Shown: positions 16,600 to 24,489 of the stretch, piece by piece
Layout of the letters: each line of letters opens with the position of its first letter
How positions within the stretch are numbered: the first letter of the stretch is position 1
From: Daejeonella oryzae DSM 19973
GTDB taxonomy: Bacteria; Bacteroidota; Bacteroidia; Sphingobacteriales; Sphingobacteriaceae
Direction of reading: 5' to 3'
Length of the DNA stretch: 64,000 nucleotides
Assembly (NCBI RefSeq): GCF_000422945.1
Contig: NZ_AUHA01000002.1
Location: forward strand, 124,001 to 188,000
Notes under the pieces: model-generated
What the model was told of the DNA's origin: nothing
Databases searched by the model: none
The model's input: only the letters and a program-made list of their open reading frames with translations
Program-made: the position numbers and the translations under genes

Positions 16600-17532
16600 A
16601 TGAGACTACTTTATTACGCTTTCCTACTTCTACCTGCCTTTTACTTTGGACAAGTAACCAGTAAAACCGAGAATAGGATTTCGGCCCAAACGTCGGATTC
16701 TCTGCGAGAGAAAATACAACAAATAATTTCGACAAGTAAAGCAACTATTGGGGTTTCGATTATTGGCCGTAATAAGGAAGACTCTATATCTATTAATGGA
16801 GAAAGGCGCTTTCCGATGCAAAGTGTCTTTAAATTTCATATTGCCTTAGCCATCTTATCCCAAGTTGATAAAGGAAAGTTGTCGCTTGACCAAAAAATAA
16901 AAATAGAGAAAAAAAACCTTTTGCCGGGACTTCATAGTCCCCTCCGGGAAAAATATCCGAATGGCGCAACGTTGCCACTAGCTGAAATTATTAGTTATAC
17001 GGTTTCCAACAGCGATAATGTAGGGTGTGATGCGCTGTTAAGGCTACTTGGTGGACCTGAGGCAGTTGAGAAGTACTTTCTAAGAAAGGGTTTTAATGAC
17101 ATTTCAATTAAAATCAACGAAGAAGTAATGCAGAATAATTGGGAGTTACAATTTCAAAACTGGACGACCCCAAAAGGTGCCAACAAAGTTTTAGAAGCCT
17201 ATTATCACAACAAGAAAAAACTACTTTCGCCAAAAAGCTACGACTTTGTCTGGAAAGAGATGAGAGAAAACGAATCGGGCAAAAACAGATTGAAAGGAAA
17301 ATTACCTCAGGGTACTGTTGTTGCTCACAAAACAGGCTCGTCCGGAAAAAATAAAACAACAGGGATAACAGCAGCGGTCAACGATATTGGAATTGTTTTT
17401 TTACCTGAGGGAGAATACTTTTTTATCAGTGTTTTTGTATCCAACTCAAAGGAAGATTTCGATACGAACGAAAGAATCATTACTGATATTTCTAAAGCAG
17501 CGTGGGACTATTTTAATACACGCATTAATTAA
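16600..17532 (+). CDS. Class A beta-lactamase (subclass A2, PER/CGA/CIA-like)
   Basis: Periplasmic enzyme that opens beta-lactam rings. 310 aa with signal peptide (MRLLYYAFLLLPAFYFGQ). Motifs: S75-V-F-K78 in MQSVFKFHIALAIL, S138-D-N140, the E of INEEVMQNN (174/175, general base region) and K244-T-G in VAHKTGSSG. The SVFKFH context and Bacteroidota host fit the extended-spectrum A2 subclass. It lies in a cassette-like unit with a dyad on each side, next to a serine hydrolase; all key residues are intact, so it is probably active. Confidence 0.92.
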   Translation: MRLLYYAFLLLPAFYFGQVTSKTENRISAQTSDSLREKIQQIISTSKATIGVSIIGRNKEDSISINGERRFPMQSVFKFHIALAILSQVDKGKLSLDQKIKIEKKNLLPGLHSPLREKYPNGATLPLAEIISYTVSNSDNVGCDALLRLLGGPEAVEKYFLRKGFNDISIKINEEVMQNNWELQFQNWTTPKGANKVLEAYYHNKKKLLSPKSYDFVWKEMRENESGKNRLKGKLPQGTVVAHKTGSSGKNKTTGITAAVNDIGIVFLPEGEYFFISVFVSNSKEDFDTNERIITDISKAAWDYFNTRIN

Positions 17533-17590
17533 AACTGCCACCAACATTGTGTAAACGGCAACGTCGGCCGACGGCATTGAAGACTTTACG
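17532..17590 (+). repeat. Degenerate attC-like half site with 12-bp palindrome
   Basis: AACTGCCACCAACATTGTG matches the left arm of the 14698 dyad. It runs into the perfect palindrome CGTCGGCCGACG (17562-17573). No convincing right arm follows, so the site is partial or rearranged. Confidence 0.45.
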
Positions 17591-17683
17591 AGAAATATGA
17601 TTAGTCGAAGTGCATTCTTTACAAGGCTAAACAGTGCAGTTAACTTTTTAAATAAATAGTAAATGACAGATTTTCAAGCAAGC

Positions 17684-17735
17684 GCACATTTTTTTATCCA
17701 AGAATATTGCATTAAGGCCTGTTAAAAAAATGTGC
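17684..17735. repeat. TGCACAT-T-tract dyad, copy 2
   Basis: Perfect 13-bp arms GCACATTTTTTTA (17684-17696) and TAAAAAAATGTGC (17723-17735). Partner of 11118-11174. Confidence 0.65.
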
Positions 17736-17743
17736 AGATAATT

Positions 17744-17960
17744 CATAGGTCGCAACCCGCATTATTTCATAATGCTCCCATTGCTTCCACCTGACCTCAA
17801 CTCGCAAGCTGGCTCGCTAATAAAGGTTACGTTTACTATCAAATTCAAATTTTGCAAAGCTTTACGCTTCTGGGACTCAAACTCCATTCGCATGGCTGGT
17901 TCACGGTTAAGTATTGCCAGTTGCAAGTTTGGAAGATGTAATTACCTTTATTCGAAAGAA
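17744..17960. repeat. Direct repeat CATAGGTCGCAAC, copy 2 (extended)
   Basis: 17744-17817 matches 11468-11540. The following part to about 17960 has no counterpart at copy 1, where the sequence runs into the regulator gene. The 66-aa ORF in it has the look of a translated repeat. This explains most of the 511-nt gap before 18044. Confidence 0.6.
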
Positions 17961-18043
17961 CTAGAAGCTTAAGAAAAATTTAATAACAATCAATTGGAGG
18001 CTCAATATGCCTCTTTAGCGCTAAAATCAATCGTTTAAAATAT

Positions 18044-18865
18044 ATGACTCCAAACTACCTGAAAAAACATATTGAGTCACTCTTTAGCGAGATGACACAT
18101 TTAACAGCAAATCTTAACGTATTGGAGACATTTATTGTAGAAAGAGGCACGCAGTTAAATACAAACTTTCCATTCCCCGATTATGAAATTATTTCAATGA
18201 TGTCTACCTACAGGGATTTGTCACAATTACAGGGGGGTAATAATCTGTATAACACAAACGTAAGTTATTCATTATCAACTAACAATATAAATTCGGAAGT
18301 TGATAGGCTTAATAGTTATTTAGCATGCTTAACAGTAACACAATCCTTTGAAGTTTTTGAATCCTATTTGAAAAATATTCTCACTGAGATAATTTTCAAT
18401 AATAAGGCATTGCTTGTAATATTAAATTTAAATATTGACCAAAATGATTTTAATGGGATTAGAGAAAAGATTTTCTTGCTTCAAGGGAAAAGCAATAAAG
18501 GATTTATAAAGGCATTAAGAAAGATTTCGCCTTTTTTTACTAATCATGAAATAAATAACATTTGGCAACGAAATATGAGCCATTGGTTTGAACTTATTGC
18601 TAAGGTAAGGGATCTAGTAGTTCATTCAAGATTAATAATTAATCCGCAGTTTTCTAATTATATACAGGAGCCACATAGGTTAAAGCTTTTCAATCTACAT
18701 TTTACAATTACGGAACAGAATGGCACTAAAAAACTTAGTTTAACTGCGTATCAAGCTAATGCTATAATCAGTTACTTGTTTGAATATGCTCATTTAATTT
18801 ATAAAGGACTATCTCAAGACTTTAATTTAGGTTTAAATTCACCATTTAAATCCGTTGAACTTTAA
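18044..18865 (+). CDS. HEPN-like RX4H protein, 273 aa
   Basis: Mostly helical protein with R189-DLVV-H194 in WFELIAKVRDLVVHSRLIIN, the RX4-6H signature of HEPN ribonucleases, placed after an upstream helix (FEVFESYLKNILTEII) as in that fold. No membrane segment. It starts an apparent three-gene operon with the DUF2971 gene (32 nt later) and the coiled-coil membrane gene. HEPN proteins are frequent toxins in abortive infection; that role here is inferred from motif and context only. Confidence 0.65.
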   Translation: MTPNYLKKHIESLFSEMTHLTANLNVLETFIVERGTQLNTNFPFPDYEIISMMSTYRDLSQLQGGNNLYNTNVSYSLSTNNINSEVDRLNSYLACLTVTQSFEVFESYLKNILTEIIFNNKALLVILNLNIDQNDFNGIREKIFLLQGKSNKGFIKALRKISPFFTNHEINNIWQRNMSHWFELIAKVRDLVVHSRLIINPQFSNYIQEPHRLKLFNLHFTITEQNGTKKLSLTAYQANAIISYLFEYAHLIYKGLSQDFNLGLNSPFKSVEL

Positions 18866-18897
18866 TTATCATAATCAACTAAAACACTTAATTACTA

Positions 18898-19815
18898 GTG
18901 GAAAAAGCAGAATTCGAAAGCTTAAAATGGATCTTTGACCAAGCGCTACGGCAGGAAATTAACGGTGAATATCCATGGAACAATAATTTAGGTGCCAAAG
19001 TAAAATTTCCAGATACGATTTATCATTACACCGATTTAAATGGGTTACTTGGAATATTACTTAATAAATCGTTGTTCGCTACACATTTTTCATTTCTTAA
19101 CGATTGTAGAGAACTACTTTATTCAAAAGAGGTAGTTAACACATTTATGAAGAACTCAAAGGAGGAATATAGTAGCGCATTTGCAAAAAGTCTAATCCAT
19201 TTAACTTCTCTAGAATTCAATAGTGTAAATCTAGATGACACTTTTATCACCTGTTTTTCTAGGGATAAAGATTTATTAAGTCAATGGAGAGGTTATTCGA
19301 GAAACAACCAAGGCGTTGCAATTGGTTTTAATATGGACTTAAGGAATAGCCTGAGCCCACAGGTAGACATGTCGTACTTCATTGAGTATAACAAATTAAA
19401 ACAACTGAAAATCCTGAAGGAATTAATTCAAATCTCCTTCGAAACGCTGTCTGAATTGAAAGATGAGTATAAAATTCTACAAACCGAGTTTAGATCTTTA
19501 TTCTCCTCAACTGTGAGTAATATGTTAAGAGAACATTTAGTTTTGTTCAAAGATGCTAGTTTTTCGGAGGAGAAGGAATATAGAATCACAACCAGGTCTA
19601 AGTTGAAAGCTATCAAATATAGAGCTAATAATAAGTACATAATTCCTTATACCGAATTTACATTCACAAAGCGAAATCTTTTACCCATTGAAGAGATTGT
19701 TATTGGACCTACTACTAATGCAACTCTAATAGAAGATGGTGTCAGGCGGCTTTTAGAAAGCAATGGCTATATTAATACTAAGGTAATTCAGTCTAAAATT
19801 CCCTTTAGAGATTAG
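18898..19815 (+). CDS. DUF2971 family protein, 305 aa
   Basis: GTG start at 18898, directly after an in-frame TAG (18895-18897). Family marks: IYHYTDLNGLLGILLNKSLFATH and FLNDCRELLYS near the N-terminus, then FITCFSRDKDLLSQWRGYSRNNQGVAIGFN (about 117-146), and EEIVIGPTTNA near the end. The biochemical activity of DUF2971 is unknown to me; its HYT start and spacing recall ADP-ribosyltransferase-like folds, a guess only. Second gene of the putative defence operon. Confidence 0.8.
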   Translation: MEKAEFESLKWIFDQALRQEINGEYPWNNNLGAKVKFPDTIYHYTDLNGLLGILLNKSLFATHFSFLNDCRELLYSKEVVNTFMKNSKEEYSSAFAKSLIHLTSLEFNSVNLDDTFITCFSRDKDLLSQWRGYSRNNQGVAIGFNMDLRNSLSPQVDMSYFIEYNKLKQLKILKELIQISFETLSELKDEYKILQTEFRSLFSSTVSNMLREHLVLFKDASFSEEKEYRITTRSKLKAIKYRANNKYIIPYTEFTFTKRNLLPIEEIVIGPTTNATLIEDGVRRLLESNGYINTKVIQSKIPFRD

Positions 19816-19901
19816 ATTATACTATTTTCACACTCTATCTCCTTGAGATGTTTTAAAAATGATAGTATTGACTAACTTAGTTATTTCACAATCTTAAAGG
19901 C

Positions 19902-20621
19902 ATGCCTATGAAATATGAACTGATAATTGAGATTCTATTAGAAGTAGTTCTTTTTTTAGGTGCATCATACTTAATTTTTTATAAATCTTTTTTAAGTTCA
20001 TTAGGGACGGAGATAGCCAAGCTGTCAACAGTAGAACAATTAACCAAATTATCTGAAGATGTAAAGAAGGAATTCAATGAAAAAATTGAAAGCTACAAAA
20101 ATAAATTAAGTGAAGAGTTGGCATTGAAAATAGAACCTATCAAGTCTGAATTAAATAAGAATAACATTACGCATCAAATTCAATTTGGATTCCTTCACCA
20201 GGAACGTGCTAAAGTCATTTTGGAGATTTATAAAAGGTTAATAGAGCTACATTCGGCAATGGTTAGCTGGACAGCAACAATGCATCCAGTGATTAAAGAC
20301 GCTGATGAAGAAAGCCAGCAGCGTACGGATAGAGTAAACATTGCAATAAATGAGTTTAAAAGTTTCTATGTTCATAATAAGCTTTTTTTTCCAAAATCCT
20401 TTTGTGATTACATCGACAAAGTGTTTTTGGAATACTGGGATGCTGGATGGGAATTCGGCTACGGTCAAGAAAGAGTTAAGAGTGGGCAGTTAACACCTGA
20501 CTATTTCAAACATTATACCAAACAAATGAGTAGAATCTCTAAAGAGATCCGTGATAACCTACCTGAAAAAATAGATGAGATTGAGAATAGGTTTAGGAAA
20601 ATTTTAAATGTTGAAGAATAA
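19902..20621 (+). CDS. Membrane-anchored coiled-coil protein, 239 aa
   Basis: One N-terminal transmembrane helix (residues about 6-28, IIEILLEVVLFLGASYLIFY), a charged coiled coil (about 40-88) and a helical C-terminal domain starting HQIQFGFLHQERAKVILEIYKRLIELHSAM. Third gene of the putative operon, 86 nt after the DUF2971 stop. A membrane-tethered partner beside a putative RNase would fit a sensor or effector of phage defence, but no known system matches. Family otherwise not recognised. Confidence 0.7.
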   Translation: MPMKYELIIEILLEVVLFLGASYLIFYKSFLSSLGTEIAKLSTVEQLTKLSEDVKKEFNEKIESYKNKLSEELALKIEPIKSELNKNNITHQIQFGFLHQERAKVILEIYKRLIELHSAMVSWTATMHPVIKDADEESQQRTDRVNIAINEFKSFYVHNKLFFPKSFCDYIDKVFLEYWDAGWEFGYGQERVKSGQLTPDYFKHYTKQMSRISKEIRDNLPEKIDEIENRFRKILNVEE

Positions 20622-20632
20622 TGTAAAGTCCC

Positions 20633-20896
20633 GTGAATAAAATATATCAAGAACTCCTAAAAATTAAAATTGAAGAGTTTTCTAGCCGATATTCTTCTTC
20701 TAAAAAAAAATTTCGAGAGCCTTAGTAAAAGAAACAAACTCTTGATCCAGGTGAGTATGGCACATATAGAGAAAATATTTGCAAAAACCTACTGGAATTT
20801 ACTATTCCCAAAAAATTTCAAATAGGTTCAGGATTCATAATAAACTCATTTAATGCAGTATCGAGTCAACTTGATCAGATTGCAACCGAAGACTAG
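20633..20896 (+). pseudogene. DUF6602-like gene, frameshifted and truncated
   Basis: GTG 20633 opens NKIYQELLKIKIEEFSSRYS but stops at FREP*. In another frame the sequence continues GEYGTYRENICKNLLEF and FQIGSGFIINSF-x-AVSSQLDQIATED*. The order RE..LL.F.P..F..GsGFIi....vS.QlD is the N-terminal pattern of DUF6602 proteins. The rest of the gene is missing; the direct repeat at 20903 follows. It was presumably the fourth gene of the HEPN/DUF2971 cluster. Confidence 0.6.
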
Positions 20897-20902
20897 AAAA
20901 AA

Positions 20903-20970
20903 TTATATCATCAATAATCTGCGCCAATTTAAGCTTGTAACCTGAACACTCTCAAAGAAATTGGAACAAC
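20903..20970. repeat. Direct repeat CCAATTTAAGCTTGTAA, copy 1
   Basis: CCAATTTAAGCTTGTAA at 20924-20940, followed by CTGAACA and, in both copies, AAAGAAATT, matches 23844-23860 and its flanks. Together with 21147-21165 it brackets the second HEPN module. Confidence 0.6.
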
Positions 20971-21391
20971 CACTGAAATTTATAATCGACAACTAATCCT
21001 AAGCTTACTTTTGGTAAGGATACTTAAGCTAATTGCCTTTTAAATGAATAGTCTTAAACTACCTTTTAAAGATGCACATTTTTAAAACTGCGGTATATAA
21101 ATATAGGAAATGGTTGAAAAATTTGCAGGTTAAAAATTAGACAATCATATATTATCATTAATGATTATGCAAAGTTAGGTTAAGAGCTGCTGAAGTGTCT
21201 AAACAATGAAGTTCCAGCTTTTAGCCTCATTTTTATAAAAGGTACCAAGTCGTATTCCTTTTTAAAAGTAGTCCCGAAGTTCTATTTTAGGATTATTCCT
21301 AAAAATATTTTTACAACCTCTCAATAGGTAGATCAAGGTCACTTAAAAAAGGAGAAAAAATAATATCTATTGCCCGTTGATTTAGAATTTA
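20971..21391. other. Gene-free decayed stretch with repeat fragments
   Basis: Holds ATATATTATCATTAATGAT (21147-21165), identical to 23820-23838; a decayed relative of the AAGGCTTAC hairpins (near 20998-21034); and one TGCACATTTTTAAAA half dyad (21074). No ORF is supported. Confidence 0.5.
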
Positions 21392-21739
21392 TTATAAATC
21401 TTTCAATTGATCGTTAACCAGTTTTATCTGACGATTTTTCCACTCTTCCAAAAAAAAGTCATAAAGGGATTTTATCTCGTCTTGATAAGCATTTAAAAAT
21501 TCATTTTCTATATCAACCCCGTTTATTTCAAATTGTATTTGTTGAGTTGAAACATAAAATTTGATAATAATATCTTTTAAAGGATTTAAATCTACAACTA
21601 TCCATTTCCGGCTATTTGGTACGGGAGGGGTTATTCCATAATTGTAGAACTGAAGTTGCGTACCTCCAGCAACAATAAAGCCCTTCTCTCTTTCTAACAA
21701 AATTAGAAGCTTACTAATGCTTTCCGTAGATAATTTCAT
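21392..21739 (-). CDS. Hypothetical protein, 115 aa
   Basis: Not recognised. Mixed alpha/beta: GFIVAGGTQLQFYNYG, a Pro-rich loop ITPPVPNSRKW, two strands (IIIKFYVSTQQIQFEING) and a C-terminal charged helix. It is the only minus-strand gene of the right half, divergent from 21899 with 159 nt between. It may regulate or neutralise the adjacent HEPN module, but only position suggests it. Confidence 0.6.
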   Translation of the reverse strand: MKLSTESISKLLILLEREKGFIVAGGTQLQFYNYGITPPVPNSRKWIVVDLNPLKDIIIKFYVSTQQIQFEINGVDIENEFLNAYQDEIKSLYDFFLEEWKNRQIKLVNDQLKDL

Positions 21740-21898
21740 TTTGTTTTTTTCACTAATTTCCTTAATTTATTATTAAAGGCAAATTAATTCGAATAAGGAT
21801 TACCGTTCCCTCAGAAATAACTACCGTTCACCCTTTTTCTTTAGAATGTTTAGCTTATTAGATTAACTTGAACCAACAACAGGAGTCACATCTTAACA

Positions 21899-22369
21899 AT
21901 GTATGTATTTGGAGCGTCCTCAGAGGATAAATTAAGAAGCTTGATTAAGGAATATAAACTGTTTAAGAAAGATCATACATCGGCATCTAGAGCACTAGAT
22001 TTATGTAATAACGCTTGGCATATGACTGACTGGGTGTTTAGAGAGTATAAGTCAGTTCACTTGCAACCTACACTTGGCAAGTTCAGGGAAACATTGTACC
22101 CTGAATGTAATGCGCTTAAAATAATGCACGATATTGCAAATGGATCCAAACACCTAACTCTTGATTTTGGTCGAGAAAAAGGCGATATTAAAGATACTAG
22201 AACCACATACACAGAAGAATTTACCTGCGAATTTACTTCGGAATTTGGCGATACTATTCATCAGGTTGAGCTAAATAATGGATCAATGTTAAACATTCAA
22301 GATGAAATTGGACAGGTTGTTTCATTTTGGATAAATTACTTCCACACTAAGTTGGATATCCTGGTATAA
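21899..22369 (+). CDS. HEPN-like helical protein, 156 aa
   Basis: ALDLCNNAWHMTDWVFREY, then CNALKIMHDIANGSKHLTLDFG: the N81-GSK-H85 motif and helical layout resemble HEPN-type proteins of mobile elements with an A-N-x-x-KH signature, though the canonical arginine is absent. It lies 8 nt upstream of the DUF3644 gene, clearly one transcript. Possible non-catalytic or alternative HEPN partner. Confidence 0.65.
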   Translation: MYVFGASSEDKLRSLIKEYKLFKKDHTSASRALDLCNNAWHMTDWVFREYKSVHLQPTLGKFRETLYPECNALKIMHDIANGSKHLTLDFGREKGDIKDTRTTYTEEFTCEFTSEFGDTIHQVELNNGSMLNIQDEIGQVVSFWINYFHTKLDILV

Positions 22370-22377
22370 AATAGTTC

Positions 22378-23349
22378 ATGGCAGCACGATTAACATGGTC
22401 CGTTAAAGAGGAATTACTCATTAAGTCCAGAGAAGCTATGTTATGTGCAGTTCAACTATTTAATAATCCCAGTATTAAATTCAAAGCTGAAGGTTTTATA
22501 GTGTTATCCAACATAGCTTGGACTTACTTGATGCATGCATACTATAGAAATGTTAATATTGAGTATAGATATCATACGTTACTAAATGGTAGAAAGAGGT
22601 TTGATAGAACTGCACAAGGATCATTTAAATTCTGGGAGCTTGAACGGTGCTTAAACGAAGCACTATGCCCATTGGACAATGTTACTATAGCTAATCTCAA
22701 GTTTTTAATCGGCTTAAGACATGAAATAGAGCATCAAATGACAAGTAGGATAGATGAATACTTAAGCTCAAGATTCCAGGCTTGCTGTTTAAACTATAAT
22801 AAAGCTGTTAAGGATCTGTTTACCCAAAGTTATGGAATAGATAAATACCTATCCTTCTCACTACAATTCTCTACAATTAACGAAGATCATGCTGCGCAGT
22901 TAATGCAATTTGACGACCTGCCTCGAAATATATCATCATATATAAACGCATTCGATGGTGAACTCTCAGAGGAGCAATATAATGATGTTAGATACTCTTA
23001 TAGGGTATTTTACGTACCAAAGTTAGTAAATAGGAAAGGGCAAGCTGATAAAGTGATAGAGTTTATTCCAGCTGATTCTGAAGGTGCTGATCATTTAAAC
23101 AAAGAGTATGTTATTATAAAGGATAGGGAAAAAAAGAAGCTCTTGCCCACAGCAATATGGCAGTCTATGAAAGAGAAAGGTTTTGTAAAATTTGGACCGC
23201 ATCAACACACTCAACTTTGGAAAAGAATGAATGCAAAAGCAGATGGCAAACCGTATGGAATATGGGTCGAAAAGACTTGGTACTGGTATGAGAAGTGGAT
23301 GAATGAAGTACTCAAGCACTGTGAATTAGAGGGTGATCTTTACAAATAA
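22378..23349 (+). CDS. DUF3644 (HEPN) protein, 323 aa
   Basis: The N-terminal DUF3644 domain runs to about residue 150: REAMLCAVQLFNNPSIKFKA, IAWTYLMHAYYR, then FLIGLRHEIEHQ with R114-HEIE-H119, the RX4H catalytic motif of HEPN RNases. The C-terminal part (about 240-315) has LLPTAIWQSMKEK and FGPHQHTQLWKRM, a winged-helix-like module seen in longer DUF3644 proteins. Probably an RNA-cleaving toxin or defence effector; partner genes lie on both sides. Confidence 0.8.
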   Translation: MAARLTWSVKEELLIKSREAMLCAVQLFNNPSIKFKAEGFIVLSNIAWTYLMHAYYRNVNIEYRYHTLLNGRKRFDRTAQGSFKFWELERCLNEALCPLDNVTIANLKFLIGLRHEIEHQMTSRIDEYLSSRFQACCLNYNKAVKDLFTQSYGIDKYLSFSLQFSTINEDHAAQLMQFDDLPRNISSYINAFDGELSEEQYNDVRYSYRVFYVPKLVNRKGQADKVIEFIPADSEGADHLNKEYVIIKDREKKKLLPTAIWQSMKEKGFVKFGPHQHTQLWKRMNAKADGKPYGIWVEKTWYWYEKWMNEVLKHCELEGDLYK

Positions 23350-23389
23350 TGCGACTAATAAGGTAAATCAATAGAAGAAGATAAATACG

Positions 23390-23626
23390 ATGCCAATCAA
23401 CTTAGACGAGATTATATCCAGGTATGCTAATATATTAGCTGATGTCGAGCTAGATAAGAACCTTGAAGGACATCTACAAGATGTAGATAACTCTATAATA
23501 CAGATAAATGAAATCGCAGATCAAGCTTCAGAACATGGTGATCAGGACAGAGGTTACAAGGTTTGTGGATATGAATTATACAGATTAAAGGATTTAATCA
23601 TACATAAACTCAATTGTAAGAGCTAA
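23390..23626 (+). CDS. Small acidic protein, 78 aa
   Basis: Helical acidic protein (INLDEIISRYANILADVELDKNLEGHLQDVDNSIIQINEIADQASEHGDQD). It lies 40 nt after the DUF3644 gene on the same strand. Size and charge suit an antitoxin or accessory subunit of the preceding HEPN protein; not recognised otherwise. Confidence 0.6.
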   Translation: MPINLDEIISRYANILADVELDKNLEGHLQDVDNSIIQINEIADQASEHGDQDRGYKVCGYELYRLKDLIIHKLNCKS

Positions 23627-23731
23627 TATGGTCAAGTGAAATTTGTAACGTAATAATCCATTACTTAAAACGTAACCAGATAATGTAGTCCTATAAATGA
23701 ATAGTTGGAACTATAACCTCAAAACCATTTT

Positions 23732-23784
23732 CCTACACTTCATACTAAAGGGTATATAACCCATGTTAATCAAAAAAGTGTAGG
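23732..23784. repeat. Nested-dyad element, copy 3
   Basis: Outer arms CCTACACTT (23732-23740) / AAGTGTAGG (23776-23784); inner GGGT (23750-23753) / ACCC (23759-23762). Same plan as 7938-7992 (ACACT, GGGTAT-ATACCC, AGTGT). It lies in the 361-nt gene-free gap before the radC-like gene. Confidence 0.5.
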
Positions 23785-23812
23785 TAACTCGGTCAGTTGA
23801 CTTAACAGAGAA

Positions 23813-23886
23813 TAGACATATATATTATCATTAATGATATACACCAATTTAAGCTTGTAATCTGAACAACGCTTAAAGAAATTCCG
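23813..23886. repeat. Direct repeat CCAATTTAAGCTTGTAA, copy 2
   Basis: Contains ATATATTATCATTAATGAT (23820-23838; also at 21147-21165) and CCAATTTAAGCTTGTAA (23844-23860; also at 20924-20940) side by side. The two halves are separated by about 200 bp in the left copy. Confidence 0.6.
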
Positions 23887-23987
23887 GCATAAACCCACAT
23901 TCCAACCACACAGCCCATTTATTCCGTTGCTTCTTTGCTTAGTTCAGCTTAAAGCTTGGTCATGCTCCATAATTAATTCAAAATATT

Positions 23988-24443
23988 ATGGAAAACCAAA
24001 TCATGCAGGTTGCCGAGGTGCAACTGATCTACAAGTCAAAGGTTAAAGCTTCCCTAAGACCTAAAATCACTAAGTCACAAGACGCATTTGAAGTGCTTAA
24101 GAGCACTTGGAATTACGAAACTATTGAGTTTGTCGAAGAGTTTAAAATGCTTCTCCTGAACAGAGCTAATAGAGTTTTAGGAATAATAGATATTAGTTTA
24201 GGAGGAACCGCAGGAACTATTGCAGATCCAAAAGTCATCTTTGCAGCAGCTATAAAAAGTAATGCTTGTGGAATTATCTTAGCACATAATCATCCTTCGG
24301 GAAATCTTAATCCAAGTCAGGCAGATATAGATTTGACCAAGAAACTTAAAGCAGGAGGTCAGTTGTTAGATATTGGAGTTTTGGATCATATCATCCTGAC
24401 ATCTGAAGGATTTTACAGTTTCACTGATGAAGGACTGATGTGA
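23988..24443 (+). CDS. RadC-type JAB/JAMM domain protein
   Basis: 151 aa. JAMM motif LAHNHPSGNLNPSQADID with metal ligands H100, H102 and D113, and an upstream Glu near 50. Short RadC proteins of this type are a trademark of Bacteroidota and proteobacterial mobile elements; the family's molecular role (putative metalloprotease or nuclease-like) is still unclear. Last gene of the island, 130 nt before the right att copy. Confidence 0.88.
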   Translation: MENQIMQVAEVQLIYKSKVKASLRPKITKSQDAFEVLKSTWNYETIEFVEEFKMLLLNRANRVLGIIDISLGGTAGTIADPKVIFAAAIKSNACGIILAHNHPSGNLNPSQADIDLTKKLKAGGQLLDIGVLDHIILTSEGFYSFTDEGLM

Positions 24444-24489
24444 AACAAGCAGAATTTGTTAACTTGAATTATTAATAGATGTTTAACCA

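Noticed and set aside
17772-17972. 66-aa ORF
   Set aside because: Lies in the second copy of the same repeat; different frame use from copy 1, so not a conserved protein.
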